Source of the DNA: Mycolicibacterium sp. P9-64
GTDB taxonomy: Bacteria > Actinomycetota > Actinomycetes > Mycobacteriales > Mycobacteriaceae
Direction of reading: 5' to 3'
Length of the DNA stretch: 64,000 nucleotides
NCBI RefSeq assembly: GCF_008329605.1
Contig: NZ_NPKO01000001.1
Coordinates: 868,001 to 932,000 of the forward strand
Shown here: piece by piece, positions 26,817 through 37,097 of the stretch
Layout of the letters: the number at the start of each line of letters is the position of its first letter
Numbering within the stretch: the stretch's first letter is position 1
Notes under the pieces: model-generated
What the model saw: only the letters and a program-made list of their open reading frames with translations
What the model was told of the DNA's origin: nothing
Databases searched by the model: none
Translations under genes and position numbers: made by a program

Positions 26817-28546
26817 GCATCCATAAGGCTCGGCGAAGCCAACTGCTCAGCACCTACGGTGTGGGCGGCTTGTTCCCTGCCGATTCAACCAGTTTCATGA
26901 TCGCCGGCCTTCATGAATGGAACGTTGATCGAGCCGAGCACATCTCGGAGCCGCGCCTGGCGAGGGCTCTCGGCGTGACCGAACTAAAAGCCCCGCCTGC
27001 CGGGGGCAAGCGCGATGTGCCGGTGATTCGATATCCGTTCACCCAGGTATGTCCCAAGTGCCGGCGCATCGGGCCGCTCTCGAAGCTGTCCAAGGACAAC
27101 GACGGCAAGTGCAAGTTCGACAAGACCGTCGATCTGAGCCCGTTCAGGCTCATGGGCGCATGCCGTAACGGGCACGTGAGCGAGTTTCCGGTCTACTGGT
27201 GGCTACATAAGGGGCAGCAGGACAAGGTCCGCGGTGACGAGCACGACATGAGGCTCAATGTGCTCGGACGCACATCGTCGCTCGGCGATCTGACCTTGTC
27301 TTGCACGTGCGGCGTCGATAACCGCAGCCTCGAGGGGGCGATCGGCTCCGGTTCGCTCATTGATTTCGGGAAATGTGAGGGGCTGCGGCCGTGGCTCGGA
27401 CTCGACACGAACGAGGAGTGCGACCAGTATCCGCGCGCGGTCCAGCGCGGTGCCTCGAACGTGTGGTTCCCTGCCGTGCGGTCTTCGATCTCGATACCGC
27501 CGTACTCGGAAGCGCTTGCGAAGTTCGTGGACAAGCACTGGGAGATGGTTAAGGACCCCGCCGCCGTGATTCCTCCCGTCCTCGCGGGCCTCGCCGCAAT
27601 GTCAAAGGGGCGCTTCACCGTTGACCAGATCAACCGGGAGATCGAGCGGCGCCGAGGTGAGGAGGAAGAGGACGAGGAGATATCGGAGGCCAACCTGCGC
27701 GCCGACGAATACAAGGCGCTGGTCGAAGGGCGCGAGGAGGAGGGGCTCGACTCGGACTTCGTGTGCCTCCGTCGCGACGTTCCCGACGGGTTCGAGTCGC
27801 TCATCTCTGATGTACGGAAGGTGACCAGACTCCGAGAGGTACGTGCGCTACAAGGGTTTACGCGCCTGGACGGGGCTCCTGATCCTTCCGGGCCTGTGCA
27901 GAAGTTATGTGCCCTCGCGCCGACGCACCTCCACTGGTTGCCTGCGATCGAGGTCATAGGTGAGGGCGTGTTCCTTGCTTTCCGACGTATTGCACTCGAC
28001 GAATGGGCTGTCGGTGACTTCGCGCAGGGAAGAGCCAAGGCGATGCAGAGGGCTGCCGACCGAGCAGCGGCAGACTATGGCCGACCGCAGGCTCCCGTGG
28101 ACATCGTCAAGGTCGCTATCCACACGCTGTCGCACATCATCATCGATCAGTTGTCTCTTGATGCCGGGTATCCGGCAGCTGCGCTTCGCGAGCGACTCTT
28201 CGTTGACGACAAGATGGCAGGGCTGCTCGTCTACACGGCAAGTTCGGACTCTGCAGGCAGCCTGGGTGGGGTCGCTTCCATGGCAGAAGCGGACCATCTC
28301 GGGTTGGCACTCCGGGAGGGGCTGCAACGCCTGTCGTGGTGTTCGTCCGACCCTGTGTGCATCGAGTCGACGGGTTCGGGCGCAGACGGGTTGAACCTCT
28401 CCGCCTGTCACGCCTGCGTCCTCGCGCCGGAGACGTCTTGTGAGATGAACAATTCCTTCTTGGATCGGGCTCTATTGTTCGGTACCCACGACGAGGGTTG
28501 CGAGGACGCAGGATTGTTCAGCGACATCGTGGAGAAGGCAATTTGA
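26813..28546 (+). CDS. drmB: DISARM protein DrmB (DUF1998)
   Basis: 577 aa from the ATG overlapping the drmA stop. The N-terminus SQLLSTYGVGGLFPADSTSFMI is the recognisable start of DrmB. A first zinc-like cluster (CPKCRRIGPL and later CRNGH) and a C-terminal DUF1998/MZB region follow (HTLSHIIIDQLSLDAGYP, LLVYTASSDSAGSLGGV, CHACVLAPETSCE). DrmB partners DrmA in a DNA-loading complex in characterised DISARM systems. The middle contains a very acidic patch (about 280-310). Confidence 0.9.
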   Translation: MSIHKARRSQLLSTYGVGGLFPADSTSFMIAGLHEWNVDRAEHISEPRLARALGVTELKAPPAGGKRDVPVIRYPFTQVCPKCRRIGPLSKLSKDNDGKCKFDKTVDLSPFRLMGACRNGHVSEFPVYWWLHKGQQDKVRGDEHDMRLNVLGRTSSLGDLTLSCTCGVDNRSLEGAIGSGSLIDFGKCEGLRPWLGLDTNEECDQYPRAVQRGASNVWFPAVRSSISIPPYSEALAKFVDKHWEMVKDPAAVIPPVLAGLAAMSKGRFTVDQINREIERRRGEEEEDEEISEANLRADEYKALVEGREEEGLDSDFVCLRRDVPDGFESLISDVRKVTRLREVRALQGFTRLDGAPDPSGPVQKLCALAPTHLHWLPAIEVIGEGVFLAFRRIALDEWAVGDFAQGRAKAMQRAADRAAADYGRPQAPVDIVKVAIHTLSHIIIDQLSLDAGYPAAALRERLFVDDKMAGLLVYTASSDSAGSLGGVASMAEADHLGLALREGLQRLSWCSSDPVCIESTGSGADGLNLSACHACVLAPETSCEMNNSFLDRALLFGTHDEGCEDAGLFSDIVEKAI

Positions 28547-28582
28547 CCGTGTCCTTACAGGCCCTCAGAAAGCGGTGATGCA

Positions 28583-28927
28583 TTGAAGGACAAGCACCAT
28601 CAACGGTTTGCGCTTAAGTACGGGGAGCTTCGCGACATGCGATGCGGCGCGTGCACGGACGATGCGAAGGGCATCCGGCGAGTGAGAGACTTCCATCCGA
28701 CGTACTTCACAGCTGACTGGACCGACGGCGTGCTGGTGCAGGTGAGGGTATGGGGTCCGCAGCTGCTTGACGATGGCTCAGAGGGAGAACGTGACCTCGA
28801 CTATCGATGGAAGAACACACGCGAGACCGGGCCGGTGAAGTACCGCGACCTGCCGCGGATCGTCGCCGAGCGTTTGCGCGAATACAACGCCGAGAACGGC
28901 TTCACTGTCCTGCCCGAGCAAGAGTGA
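28583..28927 (+). CDS. Small unknown protein between drmB and drmD
   Basis: 114 aa from a TTG at 28583, 36 nt after drmB; the only nearby ATG is followed at once by a stop. The sequence has one CGAC motif near residue 21 and a charged C-terminus (KYRDLPRIVAERLREYN). It occupies the place where drmC (a ~250-aa phospholipase D-like nuclease with HxK motifs) could be expected, but has no HxK motif. Family not recognised. It is probably part of the operon; 161 nt separate it from drmD. Confidence 0.65.
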   Translation: MKDKHHQRFALKYGELRDMRCGACTDDAKGIRRVRDFHPTYFTADWTDGVLVQVRVWGPQLLDDGSEGERDLDYRWKNTRETGPVKYRDLPRIVAERLREYNAENGFTVLPEQE

Positions 28928-29088
28928 TTGATCGATTCTCCGGAGCAGGTGGCGTCGGGTCCGGACATGTGAACCGCTGCGCATCTGGCAATCCCCTGGG
29001 AACGTGGGTTTGATCTAGATGCGATCAGTAGCCTCGAACGACGTGGGGTTCTCACGGCGCGTGCTATCGACGCAGCGGCGGCTGGGTC
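28928..29088. other. Gap between the 114-aa gene and drmD
   Basis: The largest gap within the eleven-gene cluster. No strong hairpin or second gene seen. Base composition and codon use become more G+C-rich from here on, so it may be a junction between two originally separate modules, and possibly an internal promoter. Confidence 0.35.
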
Positions 29089-32000
29089 TTGCCTAGATAC
29101 ACGTTTCGGTGGTCGAATCTGCCCGCAGATCTCCTCGCCGAACTCTGCGAACAACTGTTCGAGGACTGCGCGGGATTCGCCCCAGCCGAGGTATTGGACG
29201 ACGCATACGGCGCGCGACCGAAGGAAAACTTCGTCGCGGAGGCCTGGGACACCTTGCGTGAGAGCTGGCTTCATCACGACAAAGAGTCGCGGGAACGAGT
29301 GGTCGAAGCCCTACGTGCGGTCCGCCGCGAGGACGGGCAGATCACCAACCGTAGGGCTCAGATGGAGTACCTGCGGGAGCTGAGCAACGCTAAGACCCTG
29401 CGCGTTGTCGTGCTGCAAGCATTCATCGAACGGGGCGAGGCCGAACCTGAGAACGGCAAAGGGCCCGAGGTCACACCTGAACCGCCCGCCGTCCCGAGGC
29501 CCCGCCTGCCGACCACCGCACCAAAGCCCCCAGCACCAAATCCCGGAGATGATGTGCTCACCGAAGTAGCTACAAACCCCGACGACCTGAACGTCGCGCC
29601 CGGCTCGATCGTCGTCGTCCGCGACGAGGAGTGGCTGGTCACCTCTGCCGAGCAGGGCGCCGACGGCTGGCTGGTTCGCGTGCGTGGGCTCTCTGAGCTG
29701 GTGGCCGAGACCACGGCTGCCTTCTACTCCAGCCTCGACACGATCGAGGTCCAAGACCCCAGTAAAGCCAAAGTGGTCCCGGACGGCTCGTCGGGCTACC
29801 GCGACTCCCGCCTGTGGCTGGAAGCGCTGCTGCGCAAGACCCCGGTGCCCTACGGCGACCAGGCGCTGACCGTCTCGACCGACATGCTCGCGGATGCCCT
29901 GGCCTACCAATGGGCCGCGGTGACGAAGGCGCTCGACCCGCAGCACATCCGGCCCCGCATCCTGATCGCCGATGCCGTCGGCCTGGGCAAGACGCTGGAG
30001 ATCGGCATGATCCTGTCCGAGCTGGTGCGGCGTGGCCGCGGTGAACGCATCCTGATCGTCACGCCGAAGCACGTCCTGGAGCAGATGCAGCACGAGATGT
30101 GGTGCCGATTCGCGCTGCCGTTCGTCCGCCTCGACTCGACCGGCATCCAGAAGGTTCGCCAGAAGCTGCCGGCCACCCGCAATCCGTTCACCTACTTCAA
30201 GCGGGCCATCATCTCCATCGACACGCTCAAGAGCCCGCGCTACAAGGCTCATCTGGAACGCCAGCAGTGGGACGCCGTGGTGATCGACGAGTCCCACAAC
30301 CTCACCAACGCAGGCACTCAGAACAACGAGCTGGCACGCGTCCTTGCTCCGAACACCGAGGCGTTGATCCTGGCCTCGGCCACGCCACACAACGGCAAGG
30401 AGGAATCCTTTGCCGAACTGCTGCGGCTGCTGGACCCGACGGTCGTGCACGCCGACGGCACCTTCACCAAGCAGGACGTCGAGTCACTGCTCATCCGTCG
30501 GCACCGGCACAGCCCGGACGTGGCCGCCGAGGTCGGCAGCGACTGGGCAGAACGCGCCGAGCCGGTACACCTGCTCGTCAAGCCGTCGGCCGCCGAGGAC
30601 GCCGTCGCCGCCGAGCTGTCGCAGACCTGGCTGCACCCCGCGACCGGTGGCTCTCCCCACTCCGGCGACACCAAGGCGCTGTTTCCGTGGACGCTGGCCA
30701 AGGCGTTCCTGTCGTCGCCTGCCGCGCTGGCGGAGTCGATCAAGCAGCGCCGCCACAAGCTCGACCAGAACGTGCCTGCGCAGCGGACCGAACTGAAGGC
30801 CCTCACCGCCCTTGACGATCTCAACAAGGATGCGTTGGGGGAGCAAGCAGGCAAGTTCGCGGCGTTGGTCAAGCGTCTCAAGCAGATTGACGTCGGCAAG
30901 GGATCGGAGACCAGGGCGGTGGTGTTCGCCGAACGCATCGCCACGCTGAGCTGGCTGCGGAGCAATCTCCCCAGGGCACTGGGCCTGAAGGACGAGAACA
31001 TCGCCATGCTGCATGGTGGATTGTCCGACGTCGAACAACAGGAACTCATCGACAGTTTCAAACTGGAGACCTCACCCATCCGCGTGCTGGTGACCGGCGA
31101 CGTCGCCTCCGAGGGTGTGAACCTACACGCGCAGTGCCATCACCTGATTCACTACGACATTCCCTGGAGCCTCATCCGCATCGAGCAGCGCAACGGCCGC
31201 ATCGACCGCTACGGACAGAAGCATCCGCCGGTGATTTCCTCACTGATCCTCGAACCTTCCGACCCGGAGTTCTCCGGTGACCTTCGGGTCTTGTCGCGGC
31301 TGCTCGAACGGGAGAACCAAGCCCACGAAACGCTCGGTGACGTGGCCTCGCTGATGGGGAAACACAGCGTCACCGAGGAAGAGAACGCGATCCGCGACGT
31401 ACTCGTCAAGGGAGCTGACGTCGACGAGGTCGTGCGTACCACAGCGGAGGTCGCCGCCGGGGAAGACCTGGACGCGTTCTTCGCCGAATTCGACGCGGTA
31501 GAGGCGACCGCCCTAGCGTTGCCCGCGTCACAACGCCAAAGCCTCTACCCAGACGACCTCACCTTCCTCGACGAGGCGCTGCACGCCGCGTTCCACGACA
31601 AGCCACACGCCAAGCCCGAGCAAGGCGGAATCGGCTGGACCGTCAGCGCACCGCATGGAATCGCCGAACTGTCCCCGCCGCGCGATCTTCGACAACGGTT
31701 CGCACAGCTCCCACAGAACTATCTGCATCACGGTCGTGTACTGGAGCGGCTCAAGCTCGCCACCAACCCGACTGTCGGCAGCGCGCAGTTGCGCATCGCG
31801 CGAGAAGGCAAGGGCATCAACAACACCACGTGGCCCGAGGCCCACTATCTCGGTCCGCTGCATCCGGTGCTGGACTGGGCGAGTGACCGTGCACTGACGG
31901 CGTTGGGCCGCAACCAGGTGTTCGCGATCCGAGGTGATGTGGATGCCCCGACGGTTCTGCTGATGGGGACGCTGAGCAACCGAAGGGGACAACTGATCTC

Positions 32001-32451
32001 GCGAGTGTTCTCTACCGCGGAGTTTCCCAATCCGGCGAACACCGGGTTCTGCATGGTCGAAGCTCTCGAGGACATCGATTTCCTCACCACGCGAACCGGG
32101 CTCAAACCCGGCGCGTCCAATCCTGGACCGATCGCCGAGCCGGAGCGCTATCAGGCGTTGATCCCGATCGCGGTCGATCACGCCCGTCGCGAGATGCGAT
32201 GGGTGCTCGACGCGCAGGACGCCGCCACCACCGAACGCCTGGCTCAGTGGCGCAAGCGGGCCCAACGCTGGCACGACGACGCCGAACAGCTCGAACTATT
32301 CGGGGCGCAGCGCTCGAAAGTAGGCAAGCTCGGGCAGCGCATCAACGACGAGCAGCGCCTGGCCGACCTGCTGGCCCCCACCCAACAGCTGGTCCGTCCG
32401 CTGCTGATCATCGTGCCCACCGACGTCCCCGTCGCCGGAAAGGAACTCTGA
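29089..32451 (+). CDS. drmD: DISARM SNF2-like helicase DrmD
   Basis: 1120 aa from a TTG at 29089. Residues 1-130 are a unique N-terminal region followed by a Pro-rich linker. The SNF2/SF2 core has ADAVGLGKTLEIG (295-307), VVIDESHNL (DESH 400-403), LASATPHNG, VFAERIATLSWLR, and the motif V-VI block VLVTGDVASEGVNLHAQ and RIEQRNGRIDRYGQ, typical of HepA/RapA-like translocases. The gene after it is an Eco57I-like methylase with a 3-nt gap; drmD-drmMI pairing defines class 1 DISARM. A lone SNF2 helicase of another restriction system is the alternative. Confidence 0.82.
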   Translation: MPRYTFRWSNLPADLLAELCEQLFEDCAGFAPAEVLDDAYGARPKENFVAEAWDTLRESWLHHDKESRERVVEALRAVRREDGQITNRRAQMEYLRELSNAKTLRVVVLQAFIERGEAEPENGKGPEVTPEPPAVPRPRLPTTAPKPPAPNPGDDVLTEVATNPDDLNVAPGSIVVVRDEEWLVTSAEQGADGWLVRVRGLSELVAETTAAFYSSLDTIEVQDPSKAKVVPDGSSGYRDSRLWLEALLRKTPVPYGDQALTVSTDMLADALAYQWAAVTKALDPQHIRPRILIADAVGLGKTLEIGMILSELVRRGRGERILIVTPKHVLEQMQHEMWCRFALPFVRLDSTGIQKVRQKLPATRNPFTYFKRAIISIDTLKSPRYKAHLERQQWDAVVIDESHNLTNAGTQNNELARVLAPNTEALILASATPHNGKEESFAELLRLLDPTVVHADGTFTKQDVESLLIRRHRHSPDVAAEVGSDWAERAEPVHLLVKPSAAEDAVAAELSQTWLHPATGGSPHSGDTKALFPWTLAKAFLSSPAALAESIKQRRHKLDQNVPAQRTELKALTALDDLNKDALGEQAGKFAALVKRLKQIDVGKGSETRAVVFAERIATLSWLRSNLPRALGLKDENIAMLHGGLSDVEQQELIDSFKLETSPIRVLVTGDVASEGVNLHAQCHHLIHYDIPWSLIRIEQRNGRIDRYGQKHPPVISSLILEPSDPEFSGDLRVLSRLLERENQAHETLGDVASLMGKHSVTEEENAIRDVLVKGADVDEVVRTTAEVAAGEDLDAFFAEFDAVEATALALPASQRQSLYPDDLTFLDEALHAAFHDKPHAKPEQGGIGWTVSAPHGIAELSPPRDLRQRFAQLPQNYLHHGRVLERLKLATNPTVGSAQLRIAREGKGINNTTWPEAHYLGPLHPVLDWASDRALTALGRNQVFAIRGDVDAPTVLLMGTLSNRRGQLISRVFSTAEFPNPANTGFCMVEALEDIDFLTTRTGLKPGASNPGPIAEPERYQALIPIAVDHARREMRWVLDAQDAATTERLAQWRKRAQRWHDDAEQLELFGAQRSKVGKLGQRINDEQRLADLLAPTQQLVRPLLIIVPTDVPVAGKEL

Positions 32452-32454
32452 GCC

Positions 32455-35400
32455 ATGCCGTCCTACGATTCCATAGTCGTCGGCGAGGACTGGATCAGCG
32501 AACACTACTTCACGACCGACTCGCCGCGGGAGTCCTTCCAGGGCAAGGTGATCGAGCTACGCAAGCAGTGGGACGTCGAGGCCGCCGAGGGGCGGGACAC
32601 GGTGCGGCGACGGTTGCTCGGCGCCGCAGGCGAACTGCAGACCGAGTTGTCCACTCTGGTGGAGAACCCGGACGGGGCACCCGCGGCGCACGCCACCATT
32701 CGGACGGTGCTCGGGTTCCCCGCAGTGTTGACCGATTACGTCGGCGAGCGGGCGGGTACCGAGCTACGGCTGCCCAACGCCCAATCCGCCGGTGTGACGA
32801 GCACGTTGATCCTGCAGGCCCGTCCCGTCGAATCAGTCGACGACCTCCTCGACCCCGAGACCGGGCTCTTGCTCGAAGCGGGGGAGGAGGACGGCAAGCC
32901 GGTCGCCTCGGTGGGCAAGGCCCTGTCGGCGGCCTTCCGGGCGGACGAACCGCCCGCGTTCATCGTGGTGCAAGCCGGCCAATGGGTATTGCTGGCGGAA
33001 GCGCAGCGATGGACCGAAGGGCGTTACCTGGCAGTCGATCTGCTGGTGGTCACGGAACGTCGCGATGACAAGCGCGGCGGCGAACTCGATCGAACGGCCG
33101 CGATACTCGGACGCCAGGCCCTGTTGCCTGATGCCGACGGGAACATCTGGTGGACCGGCGTTCTCGACGACTCCGTCAAGCACACCGTCGGGGTATCCAA
33201 GGATCTGCGTGAGGGCATCAGGCTGTCCATAGAGATCATCGCCAACGATGTCGTGCGCCGCCGCGGCGAACGCGACCTGCCCCTAGACGACATCGACGCC
33301 CAACAACTCGCCAAGCACTCGCTGCGCTTCCTCTACCGCATCCTGTTCCTTCTCTACGCCGAAGCGTCGCCGGAGATGCGCGTACTGCCCTCGGGCGCTC
33401 CGGAATACGGTGAGGGCTACGGATTGGACCGGCTGCGTGAGCTGACGCTGACAGAGCTGGTGTCCCCGAACGTGAAGTCCGGCACACATCTCTATGAATC
33501 GTTGGCCAAGCTCTTCCATCTGGTGGACCGCGGTCACCACCCGCACTCATCCGCTGCTGGCGAGGGAGCCGACGATCCGGCACCAGGTTTGGAATTCAAC
33601 GCGCTACGGGCCGACTTGTTCGCGCCCGTCGCCACCGCACTCATCGACCAGGTCGGGCTCAGCAACGAGGCTACTCAGCGGGTACTGCAGCACCTGCTGC
33701 TGTCCAAGGAGTCCAAGGGACGGAAGGGTGCCGACCGCGGGTTCATCTCCTATGCCGAGCTCGGCATCAACCAACTCGGCGCGGTGTACGAGGGCTTGAT
33801 GTCATACACCGGCTTCTTCGCCGAGGAAGACCTCTACGAGGTCGCGAAAAACGGCGACCCTGAAAAGGGCTCATGGGTTGTCCCGGTTACCCGCGCCGAC
33901 CACCTGTCAGAGTCCGATTTCGTGACGACGGAGGACGAGGCAACCGGTGAGAGGGTTCCGGTGCTTCATCGTCAGGGCACATTCGTGTTCCGGCTCGCCG
34001 GACGGGAAAGGCAGCAGTCGGCTTCGTACTACACGCCAGAGGTATTGACGAAATTCGTTGTCTCGCAAGCGCTCGAAGAACTGTTGGATCAGAACGACGA
34101 GCGTACGACGCCGGAGCAGATCCTGCAGCTGACCATCTGCGAGCCAGCGCTGGGATCGGGAGCTTTCGCGATCGAGGCAGTGCGCCAACTTGCTGCTGAA
34201 TATCTCAAGCGCCAACAAGAAGATCGCGGCGAAGTCATCGACGCCGATCGGTACCAGGTCGAGCTCCAAAAGGTGAAGGCCTACCTCGCGCTGCATCAGG
34301 TTTACGGGGTCGACCTTAACGCGACGGCGGTGGAACTGGCCGAGATTTCGCTGTGGCTCGACACGATGGTCGCCGGTCTCCACGCACCCTGGTTCGGATT
34401 GCACCTGCGCCGCGGCAACTCGCTGATCGGGGCTCGTCGCGCGGTCTATGCGCCCGCTCTGTTGGGCAAGAAAGCGTGGCTGAACACGGTGCCCAAGGAT
34501 ATGCCGCTGGGAGACGAGATCGGTGCGGGGATTCACCACTTCCTGCTGCCATCCGGAGGCTGGGGCGCGGTCATCGACACCCCAGAAGCCAAGACTTATG
34601 CCTCGGACAAGCGCGAGGAACTACGGCTGTGGCGCAACGGTATTCGTGGTAACCCCAGTGTGGCGATCAAGAAGCGGTTGGCCGCGCTCGCACTGCGGGT
34701 AGAAACCCTGTGGGAGCTGACCCTGCGCCGGCTCACCATCGCCGAATCGGAGATCCGTCGGGACATCGAGGTATGGGGGTTGAATTCCCAAGACCGATCG
34801 GGCGCAGCGGTGACACGAGAGCAGATCGAGACGGTGCTGGACAACGAGAACGGCGCCTACCGGCGGTTACGCCGGGTGATGGACGCCTGGTGCGCGCTCT
34901 GGTCCTGGCCGCTGACCACCGACATAGATCCGCCTGACTGGGACCAGTGGGTCGGTGGGTTGGAGGCTATCCTGGGCGTTCAACCCAAGGCGAGTAAGGC
35001 CGAAAAGCACGGGCAGATAAGCCTTTCCAGCGACCTGTCATGGCAGGATTTAGACGTTGCAGAGGGCAACGACCGAATCATCGCGCAAGCCCTTCCGATC
35101 GATAAGGCTCTAAGCGAGTTCGGATGGCTGCGCACTGTGGCGAAGGTCGCCGACGAACAGGGGTTCTTTCACTGGGAGTTGGATTTTGCGCCAGTGTTCG
35201 CGCGAGGTGGCTTCGACCTTCAGGTTGGTAACCCGCCGTGGGTCCGGCCTGACTGGGACGAGGCTGGGGCCCTTGCGGAACTTGACCCGTGGTGGCAGTT
35301 GGCGGAGAAACCCGCAGAAGCGGTCAAGGTGCGCAAACGGGAAGAGACGCTTGCGCATAACGGTCCGCTGGCAGAGTTTCTGGACGAGCGGGCTGACCAG

Positions 35401-37050
35401 GCTGGGGCAAAGGAACATCTTGGATCGGGTGTGGATCGACCGGCGCTAATCGGACTGCAACCGGATATGTACCGGTGTTTTATGGAACGCACGTGGCGGT
35501 CGATGGCGCCAAATGGGATTGTCGGTCTGATTCATCCAGAGAGCCATTTCACCGAACTGCGGGCTAAGCACCTGCGGCGGGAAACCTATAGGCGGCTGCG
35601 GCGGCACTGGCAGTTCCAGAACCAACTCCGGCTCTTCGCTGAGATCGGTAACACGCGTGAATACGGTGTTCACCTTTACGGAAGTGCCCGTAAGATCCAC
35701 TTCTTGCAGGGTGCTTCGCTGTACCACCCGGACACCGTGACCCGCTCACTCCACCATGACGGCTCGGGTGAAGTACCCGGTATCAAAGATGACGATGGTC
35801 GCTGGGACCTTCGACCGCACGCAGAGCGCGTCATCGAAGTCAGCGAGACGCAACTGGCGACCTGGGCTGCTCTCATTGATGAACCCGGCACTCCACCCGC
35901 TGAGGCCAGGATGCTGTATTCAGTGAACCGAGACAGTGCCGTAGTGATTGATAAAATTGCGACCGCACCGCGCCTCGGCGACATCGATCTGGAGTGGACC
36001 CGAGGCTGGGAGGAAGACCGCGATCGCAAGTTGGGGCTATTTAAGTCCGAGTCCGCGGTCCCTGACCGATACGAGGACGTCATCCTCCAGGGACCGCATC
36101 TGACGGTCGCCACCCCGTTGTACCAGCAGCCCAACCCGTCGATGGCAAGTCATCGGGACTACTCGGCGATAGATCTCGAAGCGGTCGGCGACAAATTTGT
36201 CCCGCGCACTAGCTACCAGCGCGCGAAGCCATACGCGGACTACATTGGCTCCTACCCGACGTGGTGTGGCAAACCGAGTTCAGCGTACTTCCGGCTAGCG
36301 TGGCGTGAGATGTGCGACGTGGCAACGGTGCGCAGCCTGCATTCCGCCCTATTGTCGCCGGGCGCCACGCATGTCCACGCAGTGCGCTCGTTCACATTGC
36401 CCGAGCAAAATTGGGCCCTTGTATTGATGTCCGGGATGAGTCATTCGATCGTTGTTGATTTCATGGTCAAGATCATCGGTAGCGGCCACGTAAGCACCCT
36501 GTTCTGGAAGCAAGTGCCGTTTCCGCGTGATCATCCTCTTCAAACTCAGATTATCCTGCGCACCCTACGACTTAATTGCCTGGTGAGCCCGTACGGCCCA
36601 CTTTGGGAGGAGTTGTACGTCCCGACGTGGCGTCAGGATTCGTGGGTTCCCCACGTGGGAGTCGACTACACCGGCCGCCCACAGCTCGGTGCTGTAAGCC
36701 CAGTCTGGGAAAGGGCCACCCCTTTGCGCCGCGCCGCGGACCGCCGGCAGGCCCTGGTGGAGATCGACACGATTGTCGCGATCATGCTCGGCGTCACTGC
36801 CGAGGAGCTCCTGACCATTTACCGCACGCAGTTCCCGGTGCTCCAGAAGTACGAGCGTGACGCGCTTTACGACGCGAACGGCCGACGGCTGCCCGGCAAG
36901 CTCGCGTCCGAGTACCGCAAGAAGGGTGCGCTGAAACCCGAAGAACTCAGCGTCGATGGTGTCACCTATGTCGAGCCGTTTGTCGGGGTGGATCGAGAGC
37001 GCGATATGGAGCTGGCGCACAAGCACTTCAGTGCACTGGTGGAGGTCTAG
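32455..37050 (+). CDS. drmMI: DISARM/Eco57I-like adenine-specific DNA methyltransferase DrmMI
   Basis: 1531 aa. Motif I ICEPALGSGAFAIEA (563-571 core), DLNATAVELAEISLWL (motif II), and the catalytic N6-adenine motif NPPW (926-929). The N-terminal ~500 residues resemble the non-catalytic arm of large Eco57I/type IIG proteins, but no clear PD-(D/E)XK motif was found. The C-terminal ~450 residues probably hold the target recognition domain. DNA from about 35.0 to 36.6 kb is less G+C-rich than its surroundings, as expected if the recognition part has been exchanged. In DISARM this modification protects host DNA. Confidence 0.85.
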   Translation: MPSYDSIVVGEDWISEHYFTTDSPRESFQGKVIELRKQWDVEAAEGRDTVRRRLLGAAGELQTELSTLVENPDGAPAAHATIRTVLGFPAVLTDYVGERAGTELRLPNAQSAGVTSTLILQARPVESVDDLLDPETGLLLEAGEEDGKPVASVGKALSAAFRADEPPAFIVVQAGQWVLLAEAQRWTEGRYLAVDLLVVTERRDDKRGGELDRTAAILGRQALLPDADGNIWWTGVLDDSVKHTVGVSKDLREGIRLSIEIIANDVVRRRGERDLPLDDIDAQQLAKHSLRFLYRILFLLYAEASPEMRVLPSGAPEYGEGYGLDRLRELTLTELVSPNVKSGTHLYESLAKLFHLVDRGHHPHSSAAGEGADDPAPGLEFNALRADLFAPVATALIDQVGLSNEATQRVLQHLLLSKESKGRKGADRGFISYAELGINQLGAVYEGLMSYTGFFAEEDLYEVAKNGDPEKGSWVVPVTRADHLSESDFVTTEDEATGERVPVLHRQGTFVFRLAGRERQQSASYYTPEVLTKFVVSQALEELLDQNDERTTPEQILQLTICEPALGSGAFAIEAVRQLAAEYLKRQQEDRGEVIDADRYQVELQKVKAYLALHQVYGVDLNATAVELAEISLWLDTMVAGLHAPWFGLHLRRGNSLIGARRAVYAPALLGKKAWLNTVPKDMPLGDEIGAGIHHFLLPSGGWGAVIDTPEAKTYASDKREELRLWRNGIRGNPSVAIKKRLAALALRVETLWELTLRRLTIAESEIRRDIEVWGLNSQDRSGAAVTREQIETVLDNENGAYRRLRRVMDAWCALWSWPLTTDIDPPDWDQWVGGLEAILGVQPKASKAEKHGQISLSSDLSWQDLDVAEGNDRIIAQALPIDKALSEFGWLRTVAKVADEQGFFHWELDFAPVFARGGFDLQVGNPPWVRPDWDEAGALAELDPWWQLAEKPAEAVKVRKREETLAHNGPLAEFLDERADQAGAKEHLGSGVDRPALIGLQPDMYRCFMERTWRSMAPNGIVGLIHPESHFTELRAKHLRRETYRRLRRHWQFQNQLRLFAEIGNTREYGVHLYGSARKIHFLQGASLYHPDTVTRSLHHDGSGEVPGIKDDDGRWDLRPHAERVIEVSETQLATWAALIDEPGTPPAEARMLYSVNRDSAVVIDKIATAPRLGDIDLEWTRGWEEDRDRKLGLFKSESAVPDRYEDVILQGPHLTVATPLYQQPNPSMASHRDYSAIDLEAVGDKFVPRTSYQRAKPYADYIGSYPTWCGKPSSAYFRLAWREMCDVATVRSLHSALLSPGATHVHAVRSFTLPEQNWALVLMSGMSHSIVVDFMVKIIGSGHVSTLFWKQVPFPRDHPLQTQIILRTLRLNCLVSPYGPLWEELYVPTWRQDSWVPHVGVDYTGRPQLGAVSPVWERATPLRRAADRRQALVEIDTIVAIMLGVTAEELLTIYRTQFPVLQKYERDALYDANGRRLPGKLASEYRKKGALKPEELSVDGVTYVEPFVGVDRERDMELAHKHFSALVEV

Positions 37051-37097
37051 TTGAGGCTGGAACAGGCAATGTTGGGCCGAGAGTTGGGGGAGGCACG

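Noticed and set aside
29311-30450. 379-codon minus-strand frame inside drmD
   Set aside because: Antisense shadow; SNF2 motifs are on the plus strand.
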